A DNA stretch of 64,000 bases from Auanema rhodensis (lineage: Eukaryota > Nematoda > Chromadorea > Rhabditida > Rhabditidae), in the NCBI GenBank assembly GCA_964057225.1, contig OZ059898.1:20189267-20253266 (forward strand). The letters are read 5' to 3'. Position 1 is the stretch's first letter; the number at the start of each line of letters is the position of its first letter. The translations under genes were made by a program, and so were the position numbers. Below are positions 23,301 to 37,570 of this stretch, one piece after another. The notes under the pieces are model-generated. The model had not been told where the DNA came from. It did no database searches and saw nothing but the letters and a program-made list of their open reading frames with translations.

Positions 23301-24269
23301 CAACTATGACTTTTAAATTTACGTGTACTTTAATTTATGCTAATTAAGTGTACACATGATGTGCACTTGGTATGTAACTCGCTTCACGTCAAAGATAAAG
23401 AGATGTGGTTTTCAAAATTAGATTCCTCATGTCCATATTAGTCTAAGAACAAATTTTTATTAATATTGGTGCATGGTAACCATGACTTTGAAATTTATGT
23501 GAACTTTAATTTATGCTTATTAAGTGTACACGTGATGTGCACTTGGTATGTAACTCGCTTCACGTGAAAGATAAAGGGATGCGGTTTTCAAAATTAGATT
23601 CCTCATGTCCATATTAGTCTAAAAACAAATTTTTATTGGTATTGGTGCATGGCAACTATGACTTTTAAATTTACGTGTACTTTAATTTATGCTAATTAAG
23701 TGTACACATGATGTGCACTTGGTATGTAACTCGCTTCACGTCAAAGATAAAGAGATGCGGTTTTCAAAATTAGATTCCTCATGTCCATATTAGTCTAAAA
23801 ACGAATTTTTATTGATATTGATGCATGGTAACCATGAGTTTGAAATTTACGTGAACTTTAATTTATGCTTATTAAGTGTACACGTGATGTGCACTTGGTA
23901 TGTAACTCGCTTCACGTGAAAGATAAAGGGATGCGGTTTTCAAGATTAGATTCCCCGTGTCCATATTAGTCTAAAAACAAATTTTTGTTGATATTGGTGG
24001 ATGGTAACCATGACTTTGAAATTTACGTGAACTTTAATTTATGCTAATTAAGTGTACACGTGATGTGCACTTGGTATGTAACTCGCTTCACGTCAAAGAT
24101 AAAGAGATGTGGTTTTCAAAATTAGATTCCTCATGTCCATATTAGTCTAAAAACAAATTTTTATTAATATTGGTGCATGGTAACCATGACTTTGAAATTT
24201 ATGTGAACTTTAATTTATGCTAATTAAGTGTACACGTGATGTGCACTTGGTATGTAACTCGCTTCAAGT

Positions 24270-26975
24270 GAAAGATAAAGAGATGCGGTTTTCAAAATTA
24301 GATTCCCCATGTCCATATTAGTCTAAAAACAAATTTTTATTGATATTGGTGCATGGTAACCATGACTTTGAAATTTACGTGAACTTTAATTTATGCTAAT
24401 TAAGTGTACTCGTGATGTGCACTTGGTATGTAACTCGCTTCACGTGAAAGATAAAGAGATGCGGTTTTCAAAATTAGATTCCTCATGTCCATATTAGTCT
24501 AAAAACAAATTTTTATTGGTATTGGTGCATGGCAACTATGACTTTTAAATTTACGTGTACTTTAATTTATGCTAATTAAGTGTACACATGATGTGCACTT
24601 GGTATGTAACTCGCTTCACGTCAAAGATAAAGAGATGTGGTTTTCAAAATTAGATTCCTCATGTCCATATTAGTCTAAAAACAAATTTTTATTAATATTG
24701 GTGCATGGTAACCATGACTTTGAAATTTATGTGAACTTTAATTTATGCTAATTAAGTGTACACATGATGTGCACTTGGTATGTAACTCGCTTCACGTGAA
24801 AGATAAAGAGATGCGGTTTTCAAAATTAGATTCCTCATGTCCATATTAGTCTAAAAACGAATTTTTATTGATATTGATGCATGGTAACCATGACTTTGAA
24901 ATTTACGTGAACTTTAATTTATGCTAATTAAGTGTACACATGATGTGCACTTGGTATGTAACTCGCTTCACGTCAAAGATAAAGAGATGCGGTTTTCAAA
25001 ATTAGATTTCGCATGTCCATATTAGTCTAAAAACAAATTTTTATTGATATTGGTGCATGGTAACCATGACTTTGAAATTTACGTGAACTTTAATTTATGC
25101 TAATTAAGTGTACACGTGATGTGCACTTGGTATGTAACTCGCTTCACGTGAAAGATGAAGAGATGCGGTATTCAAATTTAGGTTCCCCATGTCCATATTA
25201 GTCTAAAAACAAATTTTTGTTGATATTGATGCATGGTAACCATGACTTTGAAATTTACGTGAACTTTAATTTATGCTAATTAAGTGTACACGTGATGTGC
25301 ACTTGGTATGTAACTCGCTTCGCGTCAAAGATAAAGAGATGCGGTTTTCAAAATTAGATTCCCCATGTCCATATTAGTCTAAAAACAAATTTTTGTTGAT
25401 ATTGATGCATGGTAACCATGACTTTGAAATTTACGTGAACTTTAATTTATGCTAATTAAGTGTACACGTGATGTGCACTTGGTATGTAACTCGCTTCACG
25501 TGAAAGATAAAGAGATGCGGTTTTCAAAATTAGATTCCCCATGTCCATATTAGTCTAAAAACAAATTTTTATTGATATTTGTGCATGGCAACCATGACTT
25601 CAAAATTTACGTGTACTTTAATTTATGCTAATTAAGTGTACACATGATGTGCACTTGGTATGTAACTCTCTTCACGTCAAAGATAAAGAGATGCGGTTTT
25701 CAAAATTAGATTCCTCATGTCCATATTAGTCTAAAAACGAATTTTTATTGATATTGATGCATGGTAACCATGAGTTTGAAATTTACGTGAACTTTAATTT
25801 ATGCTTATTAAGTGTACACGTGATGTGCACTTGGTATGTAACTCGCTTCACGTGAAAGATAAAGGGATGCGGTTTTCAAGATTAGATTCCCCGTGTCCAT
25901 ATTAGTCTAAAAACAAATTTTTGTTGATATTGGTGGATGGTAACCATGACTTTGAAATTTACGTGAACTTTAATTTATGCTAATTAAGTGTACACGTGAT
26001 GTGCACTTGCTATGTAACTCGCTTCACGTGAAAGATAAAGAGATGCGGTTTTCAAAATTAGATTCCCCATGTCCATATTAGTCTAAAAACAAATTTTTAT
26101 TGATATTGGTGCATGGTAACCATGACTTTGAAATTTACGTGAACTTTAATTTATGCTAATTAAGTGTACTCGTGATGTGCACTTGGTATGTAACTCGCTT
26201 CACGTGAAAGATAAAGAGATGCGGTTTTCAAAATTAGATTCCTCATGTCCATATTAGTCTAAAAACAAATTTTTATTGGTATTGGTGCATGGCAACTATG
26301 ACTTTTAAATTTACGTGTACTTTAATTTATGCTAATTAAGTGTACACATGATGTGCACTTGGTATGTAACTCGCTTCACGTCAAAGATAAAGAGATGTGG
26401 TTTTCAAAATTAGATTCCTCATGTCCATATTATTCTAAAAACAAATTTTTATTAATATTGGTGCATGGTAACCATGACTTTGAAATTTATGTGAACTTTA
26501 ATTTATGCTAATTAAGTGTACACATGATGTGCACTTGGTATGTAACTCGCTTCACGTGAAAGATAAAGAGATGCGGTTTTCAAAATTAGATTCCTCATGT
26601 CCATATTAGTCTAAAAACGAATTTTTATTGATATTGATGCATGGTAACCATGACTTTGAAATTTACGTGAACTTTAATTTATGCTAATTAAGTGTACACA
26701 TGATGTGCACTTGGTATGTAACTCGCTTCACGTCAAAGATAAAGAGATGCGGTTTTCAAAATTAGATTTCGCATGTCCATATTAGTCTAAAAACAAATTT
26801 TTATTGATATTGGTGCATGGTAACCATGACTTTGAAATTTACGTGAACTTTAATTTATGCTAATTAAGTGTACACGTGATGTGCACTTGGTATGTAACTC
26901 GCTTCACGTGAAAGATGAAGAGATGCGGTATTCAAATTTAGGTTCCCCATGTCCATATTAGTCTAAAAACAAATT
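24270..26975 (+). repeat. 10-monomer block duplication, 1760-bp offset
   Basis: About 24270-25215 recurs at about 26030-26975, exactly ten monomers later. Markers are GTGTACTCG (24407 and 26167) and the divergent GATGAAG monomer (25154 and 26914). One visible difference is TATTCTAA at 26429-26436, which removes a stop codon and opens a chance 60-codon frame. Boundaries are approximate. Confidence 0.8.
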
Positions 26976-29900
26976 TTTGTTGATATTGGTGGATGGTAAC
27001 CATGACTTTCAAATTTACGTGAACTTCAATTTATGCTAATTAAGTGTACACGTGATGTGCACTTGGTATGTAACTCGCTTCGCGTCAAAGATAAAGAGAT
27101 GCGGTTTTCAAAATTAGATTCCCCATGTCCATATTAGTCTAAAAACAAATTTTTGTTGATATTGGTGGATGGTAACCATGACTTTGAAATTTACGTGAAC
27201 TTTAATTTATGCTAATTAAGTGTACACGTGATGTGCACTTGGTATGTAACTCGCTTCACGTGAAAGATAAAGAGATGCGGTTTTCAAAATTAGATTCCTC
27301 ATGTCCATATTAGTCTAAAAACGAATTTTTATTGATATTGATGCATGGTAACCATGACTTTGAAATTTACGTGAACTTTAATTTATGCTAATTAAGTGTA
27401 CACATGATGTGCACTTGGTATGTAACTCGCTTCACGTCAAAGATAAAGAGATGCGGTTTTCAAAATTAGATTTCGCATGTCCATATTAGTCTAAAAACAA
27501 ATTTTTATTGATATTGGTGCATGGTAACCATGACTTTGAAATTTACGTGAACTTTAATTTATGCTAATTAAGTGTACACGTGATGTGCACTTGGTATGTA
27601 ACTCGCTTCACGTGAAAGATAAAGAGATGCGGTTTTCAAAATTAGATTCCCCATGTCCATATTAGTCTAAAAACAAATTTTTATTGATATTGGTGCATGG
27701 CAACCATGACTTCAAAATTTACGTGTACTTTAATTTATGCTAATTAAGTGTACACATGATGTGCACTTGGTATGTAACTCGCTTCACGTCAAAGATAAAG
27801 AGATGCGGTTTTCAAAATTAGATTTCGCATGTCCATATTAGTCTAATAACAAATTTTTATTGATATTGGTGCATGGTAACCATGACTTTGAAATTTACGT
27901 GAACTTTAATTTATGCTAATTAAGTGTACACGTGATGTGCACTTGGTATGTAACTCGCTTCACGTGAAAGATAAAGAGATGCGGTTTTCAAAATTAGATT
28001 CCTCATGTCCATATTAGTCTAAAAACGAATTTTTATTGATATTGATGCATGGTAACCATGACTTTGAAATTTACGTGAACTTTAATTTATGCTAATTAAG
28101 TGTACACATGATGTGCACTTGGTATGTAACTCGCTTCACGTCAAAGATAAAGAGATGCGGTTTTCAAAATTAGATTCCCCATGTCCATATTAGTCTAAAA
28201 ACGAATTTTTATTGATATTGATGCATGGTAACCATGACTTTGAAATTTACGTGAACTTTAATTTATGCTAATTAAGTGTACACATGATGTGCACTTGGTA
28301 TGTAACTCGCTTCACGTCAAAGATAAAGAGATGCGGTTTTCAAAATTAGATTTCGCATGTCCATATTAGTCTAAAAACAAATTTTTATTGATATTGGTGC
28401 ATGGTAACCATGACTTTGAAATTTACGTGAACTTTAATTTATGCTAATTAAGTGTACACGTGATGTGCACTTGGTATGTAACTCGCTTCACGTGAAAGAT
28501 GAAGAGATGCGGTATTCAAATTTAGGTTCCCCATGTCCATATTAGTCTAAAAACAAATTTTTGTTGATATTGGTGGATGGTAACCATGACTTTCAAATTT
28601 ACGTGAACTTTAATTTATGCTAATTAAATGTACACGTGATGTGCACTTGGTATGTAACTCGCCTCACGTGAAAGATAAAGAGATGCGGTTTTCAAAATTA
28701 GATTCCCCTTGTCCAAATTAGTCTAAAAACAAATTTTTGTTGATATTGGTGGATGGTAACCATGACTTTGAAATTTACGTGAACTTTAATTTATGCTAAT
28801 TAAGTGTACACGTGATGTGCACTTGGTATGTAACTCGCTTCACGTGAAAGATAAAGAGATGCGGTTTTCAAAATTAGATTCCTCATGTCCATATTAGTCT
28901 AAAAACGAATTTTTATTGATATTGATGCATGGTAACCATGACTTTGAAATTTACGTGAACTTTAATTTATGCTAATTAAGTGTACACATGATGTGCACTT
29001 GGTATGTAACTCGCTTCACGTCAAAGATAAAGAGATGCGGTTTTCAAAATTAGATTTCGCATGTCCATATTAGTCTAAAAACAAATTTTTATTGATATTG
29101 GTGCATGGTAACCATGACTTTGAAATTTACGTGAACTTTAATTTATGCTAATTAAGTGTACACGTGATGTGCACTTGGTATGTAACTCGCATCACGTGAA
29201 AGATAAAGAGATGCGGTTTTCAAAATTAGATTCCCCATGTCCATATTAGTCTAAAAACAAATTTTTATTGATATTGGTGCATGGCAACCATGACTTCAAA
29301 ATTTACGTGTACTTTAATTTATGCTAATTAAGTGTACACATGATGTGCACTTGGTATGTAACTCGCTTCACGTCAAAGATAAAGAGATGCGGTTTTCAAA
29401 ATTAGATTTCGCATGTCCATATTAGTCTAATAACAAATTTTTATTGATATTGGTGCATGGTAACCATGACTTTGAAATTTACGTGAACTTTAATTTATGC
29501 TAATTAAGTGTACACGTGATGTGCACTTGGTATGTAACTCGCTTCACGTGAAAGATAAAGAGATGCGGTTTTCAAAATTAGATTCCTCATGTCCATATTA
29601 GTCTAAAAACGAATTTTTATTGATATTGATGCATGGTAACCATGACTTTGAAATTTACGTGAACTTTAATTTATGCTAATTAAGTGTACACATGATGTGC
29701 ACTTGGTATGTAACTCGCTTCACGTCAAAGATAAAGAGATGTGGTTTTCAAAATTAGATTCCACATGTCCATATTAGTCTAAAAACAAATTTTTATTAAT
29801 ATTGGTGCATGGTAACCATGACTTTGAAATTTATGTGAACTTTAATTTATGCTAATTAAGTGTACACATGATGTGCACTTGGTATGTAACTCGCTTCACG

Positions 29901-32900
29901 TCAAAGATAAAGAGATGCGGTTTTCAAAATTAGATTTCGCATGTCCATATTAGTCTAAAAACAAATTTTTATTGATATTGGTGCATGGTAACCATGACTT
30001 TGAAATTTACGTGAACTTTAATTTATGCTAATTAAGTGTACACGTGATGTGCACTTGGTATGTAACTCGCTTCACGTGAAAGATAAAGAGATGCGGTTTT
30101 CAAAATTAGATTCCCCATGTCCATATTAGTCTAAAAACAAATTTTTATTGATATTGGTGCATGGCAACCATGACTTCAAAATTTACGTGTACTTTAATTT
30201 ATGCTAATTAAGTGTACACATGATGTGCACTTGGTATGTAACTCGCTTCACGTCAAAGATAAAGAGATGCGGTTTCCAAAATTAGATTTCGCATGTCCAT
30301 ATTAGTCTAATAACAAATTTTTATTGATATTGGTGCATGGTAACCATGACTTTGAAATTTACGTGAACTTTAATTTATGCTAATTAAGTGTACACGTGAT
30401 GTGCACTTGGTATGTAACTCGCTTCACGTGAAAGATAAAGAGATGCGGTTTTCAAAATTAGATTCCCCATGTCCATATTAGTCTAAAAACAAATTTTTGT
30501 TGATATTGGTGGATGGTAACCATGACTTTGAAATTTACGTGAACTTTAATTTATGCTAATTAAGTGTACACGTGATGTGCACTTGGTATGTAACTCGCTT
30601 CACGTGAAAGATAAAGAGATGCGGTTTTCAAAATTAGATTCCTCATGTCCATATTAGTCTAAAAACGAATTTTTATTGATATTGATGCATGGTAACCATG
30701 ACTTTGAAATTTACGTGAACTTTAATTTATGCTTATTAAGTGTACACGTGATGTGCACTTGGTATGTAACTCGCTTCAAGTGAAAGATAAAGAGATGCGG
30801 TTTTCAAAATTAGATTCCCCATGTCCATATTAGTCTAAAAACAAATTTTTATTGATATTGGTGCATGGTAACCATGACTTTGAAATTTACGTGAACTTTA
30901 ATTTATGCTAAGTAAGTGTACACGTGATGTGCACTTGGTATGTAACTCGCTTCACGTGAAAGATGAAGAGATGCGGTATTCAAATTTAGGTTCCCCATGT
31001 CCATATTAGTCTAAAAACAAATTTTTGTTGATATTGGTGGATGGTAACCATGACTTTCAAATTTACGTGAACTTCAATTTATGCTAATTAAGTGTACACG
31101 TGATGTGCACTTGGTATGTAACTCGCTTCGCGTCAAAGATAAAGAGATGCGGTTTTCAAAATTAGATTCCCCATGTCCATATTAGTCTAAAAACAAATTT
31201 TTGTTGATATTGGTGGATGGTAACCATGACTTTCAAATTTACGTGAACTTCAATTTATGCTAATTAAGTGTACACGTGATGTGCACTTGGTATGTAACTC
31301 GCTTCGCGTCAAAGATAAAGAGATGCGGTTTTCAAAATTAGATTCCCCATGTCCATATTAGTCTAAAAACAAATTTTTGTTGATATTGGTGGATGGTAAC
31401 CATGACTTTGAAATTTACGTGAACTTTAATTTATGCTTATTAAGTGTACACGTGATGTGCATTTGGTATGTAACTCGCTTCAAGTGAAAGATAAAGAGAT
31501 GCGGTTTTCAAAATTAGATTCCTCATGTCCATATTAGTCTAAAAACGAATTTTTATTGATATTGATGCATGGTAACCATGACTTTGAAATTTACGTGAAC
31601 TTTAATTTATGCTTATTAAGTGTACACGTGATGTGCATTTGGTATGTAACTCGCTTCAAGTGAAAGATAAACAGATGCGGTTTTCAAAATTAGATTCCCC
31701 ATGTCCATATTAGTCTAAAAACAAATTTTTATTGATATTGGTGCATGGTAACTATGACTTTGAAATTTACGTAAACTTTAATTTATGCTAATTAAGTGTA
31801 CACATGATGTGCACTTGGTATGTAACTCGCTTCACGTCAAAGATAAAGAGATGCGGTTTTCAAAATTAGATTTCGCATGTCCATATTAGTCTAAAAACAA
31901 ATTTTTATTGATATTGGTGCATGGTAACCATGACTTTGAAATTTACGTGAACTTTAATTTATGCTAATTAAGTGTACACGTGATGTGCACTTGGTATGTA
32001 ACTCGCTTCACGTGAAAGATAAAGAGATGCGGTTTTCAAAATTAGATTCCCCATGTCCATATTAGTCTAAAAACAAATTTTTATTGATATTGGTGCATGG
32101 CAACCATGACTTTAAAATTTACGTGTACTTTAATTTATGCTAATTAAGTGTACACATGATGTGCACTTGGTATGTAACTCGCTTCACGTCAAAGATAAAG
32201 AGATGCGGTTTTCAAAATTAGATTTCGCATGTCCATATTAGTCTAATAACAAATTTTTATTGATATTGGTGCATGGTAACCATGACTTTGAAATTTACGT
32301 GAACTTTAATTTATGCTAATTAAGTGTACACGTGATGTGCACTTCGTATGTAACTCGCTTCGCGTCAAAGATAAAGAGATGCGGTTTTCAAAATTAGATT
32401 TCGCATGTCCATATTAGTCTAAAAACAAATTTTTATTGATATTGGTGCATGGCAACCATGACTTTCAAATTTACGTGAACTTCAATTTATGCTAATTAAG
32501 TGTACACGTGATGTGCACTTCGTATGTAACTCGCTTCGCGTCAAAGATAAAGAGATGCGGTTTTCAAAATTAGATTCCTCATGTCCATATTAGTCTAAAA
32601 ACGAATTTTTATTGATATTGGTGCATGGTAACCATGACTTTGAAATTTACGTGAACTTTAATTTATGCTAATTAAGTGTACACATGATGTGCACTTGGTA
32701 TGTAACTCGCTTCACGTCAAAGATAAAGAGATGCGGTTTTCAAAATTAGATTTCGCATGTCCATATTAGTCTAATAACAAATTTTTATTGATATTGGTGC
32801 ATGGTAACCATGACTTTGAAATTTACGTGAACTTTAATTTATGCTAATTAAGTGTACACGTGATGTGCACTTGGTATGTAACTCGCTTCAACTGAAAGAT

Positions 32901-33769
32901 AAAGAGATGCGGTTTTCAAAATTAGATTCCCCATGTCCATATTAGTCTAAAAACAAATTTTTGTTGATATTGGTGGATGGTAACCATGACTTTGAAATTT
33001 ACGTGAACTTTAATTTATGCTAATTAAGTGTACACGTGATGTGCACTTGGTATGTAACTCGCTTCACGTGAAAGATAAAGAGATGCGGTTTTCAAAATTA
33101 GATTCCTCATTTCCATATTAGTCTAAAAACGAATTTTTATTGATATTGATGCATGGTAACCATGACTTTGAAATTTACGTGAACTTTAATTTATGCTTAT
33201 TAAGTGTACACGTGATGTGCACTTGGTATGTAACTCGCTTCAAGTGAAAGATAAAGAGATGCGGTTTTCAAAATTAGATTTCCCATGTCCATATTAGTCT
33301 AAAAACAAATTTTTATTGATATTGGTGCATGGTAACTATGACTTTGAAATTTACGTGAAATTTAATTTATGCTAATTAAGTGTACACGTGATGTGCACTT
33401 GGTATGTAACTCGCTTCACGTGAAAGATAAAGAGATGCGGTTTTCAAAATTAGATTCCTCATTTCCATATTAGTCTAAAAACGAATTTTTATTGATATTG
33501 ATGCATGGTAACCATGACTTTGAAATTTACGTGAACTTTAATTTATGCTTATTAAGTGTACACGTGATGTGCACTTGGTATGTAACTCGCTTCAACTGAA
33601 AGATAAAGAGATGCGGTTTTCAAAATTAGATTCCCCATGTCCATATTAGTCTAAAAACAAATTTTTGTTGATATTGGTGGATGGTAACCATGACTTTGAA
33701 ATTTACGTGAACTTTAATTTATGCTAATTAAGTGTACACGTGATGTGCACTTGGTATGTAACTCGCTTC

Positions 33770-36700
33770 ACGTGAAAGATAAAGAGATGCGGTTTTCAAA
33801 ATTAGATTCCTCATTTCCATATTAGTCTAAAAACGAATTTTTATTGATATTGATGCATGGTAACCATGACTTTGAAATTTACGTGAACTTTAATTTATGC
33901 TTATTAAGTGTACACGTGATGTGCACTTGGTATGTAACTCGCTTCAAGTGAAAGATAAAGAGATGCGGTTTTCAAAATTAGATTTCCCATGTCCATATTA
34001 GTCTAAAAACAAATTTTTATTGATATTGGTGCATGGTAACTATGACTTTGAAATTTACGTGAAATTTAATTTATGCTAATTAAGTGTACACATGATGTGC
34101 ACTTGGTATGTAACTCGCTTCACGTCAAAGATAAAGAGATGCGGTTTTCAAAATTAGATTTCGCATGTCCATATTAGTCTAAAAACAAATTTTTATTGAT
34201 ATTGGTGCATGGTAACCATGACTTTGAAATTTACGTGAACTTTAATTTATGCTAAGTAAGTGTACACGTGATGTGCACTTGGTATGTAACTCGCTTCACG
34301 TGAAAGATGAAGAGATGCGGTATTCAAATTTAGGTTCCCCATGTCCATATTAGTCTAAAAACAAATTTTTGTTGATATTGGTGGATGGTAACCATGACTT
34401 TCAAATTTACGTGAACTTCAATTTATGCTAATTAAGTGTACACGTGATGTGCACTTGGTATGTAACTCGCTTCACGTCAAAGATAAAGAGATGCGGTTTT
34501 CAAAATTAGATTTCGCATGTCCATATTAGTCTAATAACAAATTTTTATTGATATTGGTGCATGGTAACCATGACTTTGAAATTTACGTGAACTTTAATTT
34601 ATGCTAATTAAGTGTACACGTGATGTGCACTTGGTATGTAACTCGCTTCAACTGAAAGATAAAGAGATGCGGTTTTCAAAATTAGATTCCCCATGTCCAT
34701 ATTAGTCTAAAAACAAATTTTTGTTGATATTGGTGGATGGTAACCATGACTTTCAAATTTACGTGAACTTCAATTTATGCTAATTAAGTGTACACGTGAT
34801 GTGCACTTGGTATGTAACTCGCTTCGCGTCAAAGATAAAGAGATGCGGTTTTCAAAATTAGATTCCCCATGTCCATATTAGTCTAAAAACGAATTTTTAT
34901 TGATATTGATGCATGGTAACCATGACTTTGAAATTTACGTGAACTTTAATTTATGCTTATTAAGTGTACACGTGATGTGGATTTGGTATGTAACTCGCTT
35001 CAAGTGAAAGATAAAGAGATGCGGTTTTCAAAATTAGATTCCCCATGTCCATATTAGTCTAAAAACAAATTTTTATTGATATTGGTGCATGGTAACTATG
35101 ACTTTGAAATTTACGTAAACTTTAATTTATGCTAATTAAGTGTACACATGATGTGCACTTGGTATGTAACTCGCTTCACGTCAAAGATAAAGAGATGCGG
35201 TTTTCAAAATTAGATTTTGCATGTCCATATTAGTCTAAAAACAAATTTTTATTGATATTGGTGCATGGTAACCATGACTTTGAAATTTACGTGAACTTTA
35301 ATTTATGCTAATTAAGTGTACACGTGATGTGCACTTGGTATGTAACTCGCTTCACGTGAAAGATAAAGAGATGCGGTTTTCAAAATTAGATTCCCCATGT
35401 CCATATTAGTCTAAAAACAAATTTTTATTGATATTGGTGCATGGTAACCATGACTTTGAAATTTACGTGAACTTTAATTTATGCTAATTAAGTGTACACG
35501 TGATGTGCACTTGGTATGTAACTCGCTTCACGTGAAAGATAAAGAGATGCGGTTTTCAAAATTAGATTCCCCATGTCCATATTAGTCTAAAAACGAATTT
35601 TTATTGATATTGGTGCATGGTAACCATGACTTTGAAATTTACGTGAACTTTAATTTATGCTAATTAAGTGTACACATGATGTGCACTTGGTATGTAACTC
35701 GCTTCACGTCAAAGATAAAGAGATGCGGTTTTCAAAATTAGATTTCGCATGTCCATATTAGTCTAATAACAAATTTTTATTGATATTGGTGCATGGTAAC
35801 CATGACTTTGAAATTTACGTGAACTTTAATTTATGCTAATTAAGTGTACACGTGATGTGCACTTGGTATGTAACTCGCTTCACGTGAAAGATAAAGAGAT
35901 GCGGTTTTCAAAATTAGATTCCCCATGTCCATATTAGTCTAAAAACGAATTTTTATTGATATTGGTGCATGGTAACCATGACTTTGAAATTTACGTGAAC
36001 TTTAATTTATGCTAATTAAGTGTACACATGATGTGCACTTGGTATGTAACTCGCTTCACGTCAAAGATAAAGAGATGCGGTTTTCAAAATTAGATTTCGC
36101 ATGTCCATATTAGTCTAATAACAAATTTTTATTGATATTGGTGCATGGTAACCATGACTTTGAAATTTACGTGAACTTTAATTTATGCTAATTAAGTGTA
36201 CACGTGATGTGCACTTGGTATGTAACTCGCTTCACGTGAAAGATAAAGAGATGCGGTTTTCAAAATTAGATTCCCCATGTCCATATTAGTCTAAAAACAA
36301 ATTTTTATTGATATTGGTGCATGGCAACCATGACTTTCAAATTTACGTGAACTTCAATTTATGCTAATTAAGTGTACACGTGATGTGCACTTGGTATGCA
36401 ACTCGCTTCACGTCAAAGATAAAGAGATGCGGTTTTCAAAATTAGATTTCGCATGTCCATATTAGTCTAAAAACGAATTTTTATTGATATTGATGCATGG
36501 TAACCATGACTTTGAAATTTACGTGAACTTTAATTTATGCTTATTAAGTGTACACGTGATGTGCATTTGGTATGTAACTCGCTTCAAGTGAAAGATAAAG
36601 AGATGCGGTTTTCAAAATTAGATTCCCCATGTCCATATTAGTCTAAAAACAAATTTTTATTGATATTGGTGCATGGTAACTATGACTTTGAAATTTACGT

Positions 36701-37570
36701 AAACTTTAATTTATGCTAATTAAGTGTACACATGATGTGCACTTGGTATGTAACTCGCTTCACGTCAAAGATAAAGAGATGCGGTTTTCAAAATTAGATT
36801 TCGCATGTCCATATTAGTCTAAAAACAAATTTTTATTGATATTAGTGCATGGTAACCATGACTTTGAAATTTACGTGAACTTTAATTTATGCTAATTAAG
36901 TGTACACGTGATGTGCACTTGGTATGTAACTCGCTTCACGTGAAAGATAAAGAGATGCGGTTTTCAAAATTAGATTCCCCATGTCCATATTAGTCTAAAA
37001 ACAAATTTTTGTTGATATTGGTGGATGGTAATCATGACTTTGAAATTTACGTGAACTTTAATTTATGCTAATTAAGTGTACACGTGATGTGCACTTGGTA
37101 TGTAACTCGCTTCACGTGAAAGATAAAGAGATGCGGTTTTCAAAATTAGATTCCCCATGTCCATATTAGTCTAAAAACAAATTTTTATTGATATTGGTGC
37201 ATGGCAACCATGACTTTCAAATTTACGTGAACTTCAGTTTATGCTAATTAAGTGTACACGTGATGTGCACTTGGTATGTAACTCGCTTCACGTGAAAGAT
37301 AAAGAGATGCGGTTTTCAAAATTAGATTCCCCATGTCCATATTAGTCTAAAAACAAATTTTTATTGATATTGGTGCATGGCAACCATGACTTTCAAATTT
37401 ACGTGAACTTTAATTTATGCTAATTAAGTGTACACGTGATGTGCACTTGGTATGTAACTCGCTTCACGTGAAAGATAAAGAGATGCGGTTTTCAAAATTA
37501 GATTCCCCATGTCCATATTAGTCTAAAAACAAATTTTTATTGATATTGGTGCATGGCAACCATGACTTTC
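33770..37570 (+). repeat. 3.8-kb satellite block, first copy (8800-bp offset pair)
   Basis: This block matches about 42570-46370 at an offset of exactly 50 monomers. Shared rare markers are CCTCATTTCC (33811/42611), GATTTCCCATG (33981/42781), GATGAAG (34306/43106), CAACTG (34649/43449), GATTTTGCATG (35213/44013) and TATGCAAC (36396/45196). Few private differences were seen: GTGGATTTGG near 34979 here, GCTTAGCGTC near 43621 in the partner, and ATTAGTGCAT at 36841 here only. Confidence 0.88.

Noticed and set aside
26329-26511. 60-codon frame in the satellite starting MLIKCTHDVH (also 52729-52911 and 60121-60303)
   Set aside because: It spans barely one monomer and is open only where chance substitutions remove stops. 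176 is not a multiple of 3, so the frame cannot continue into the next monomer. The two later copies are identical because the block was duplicated.
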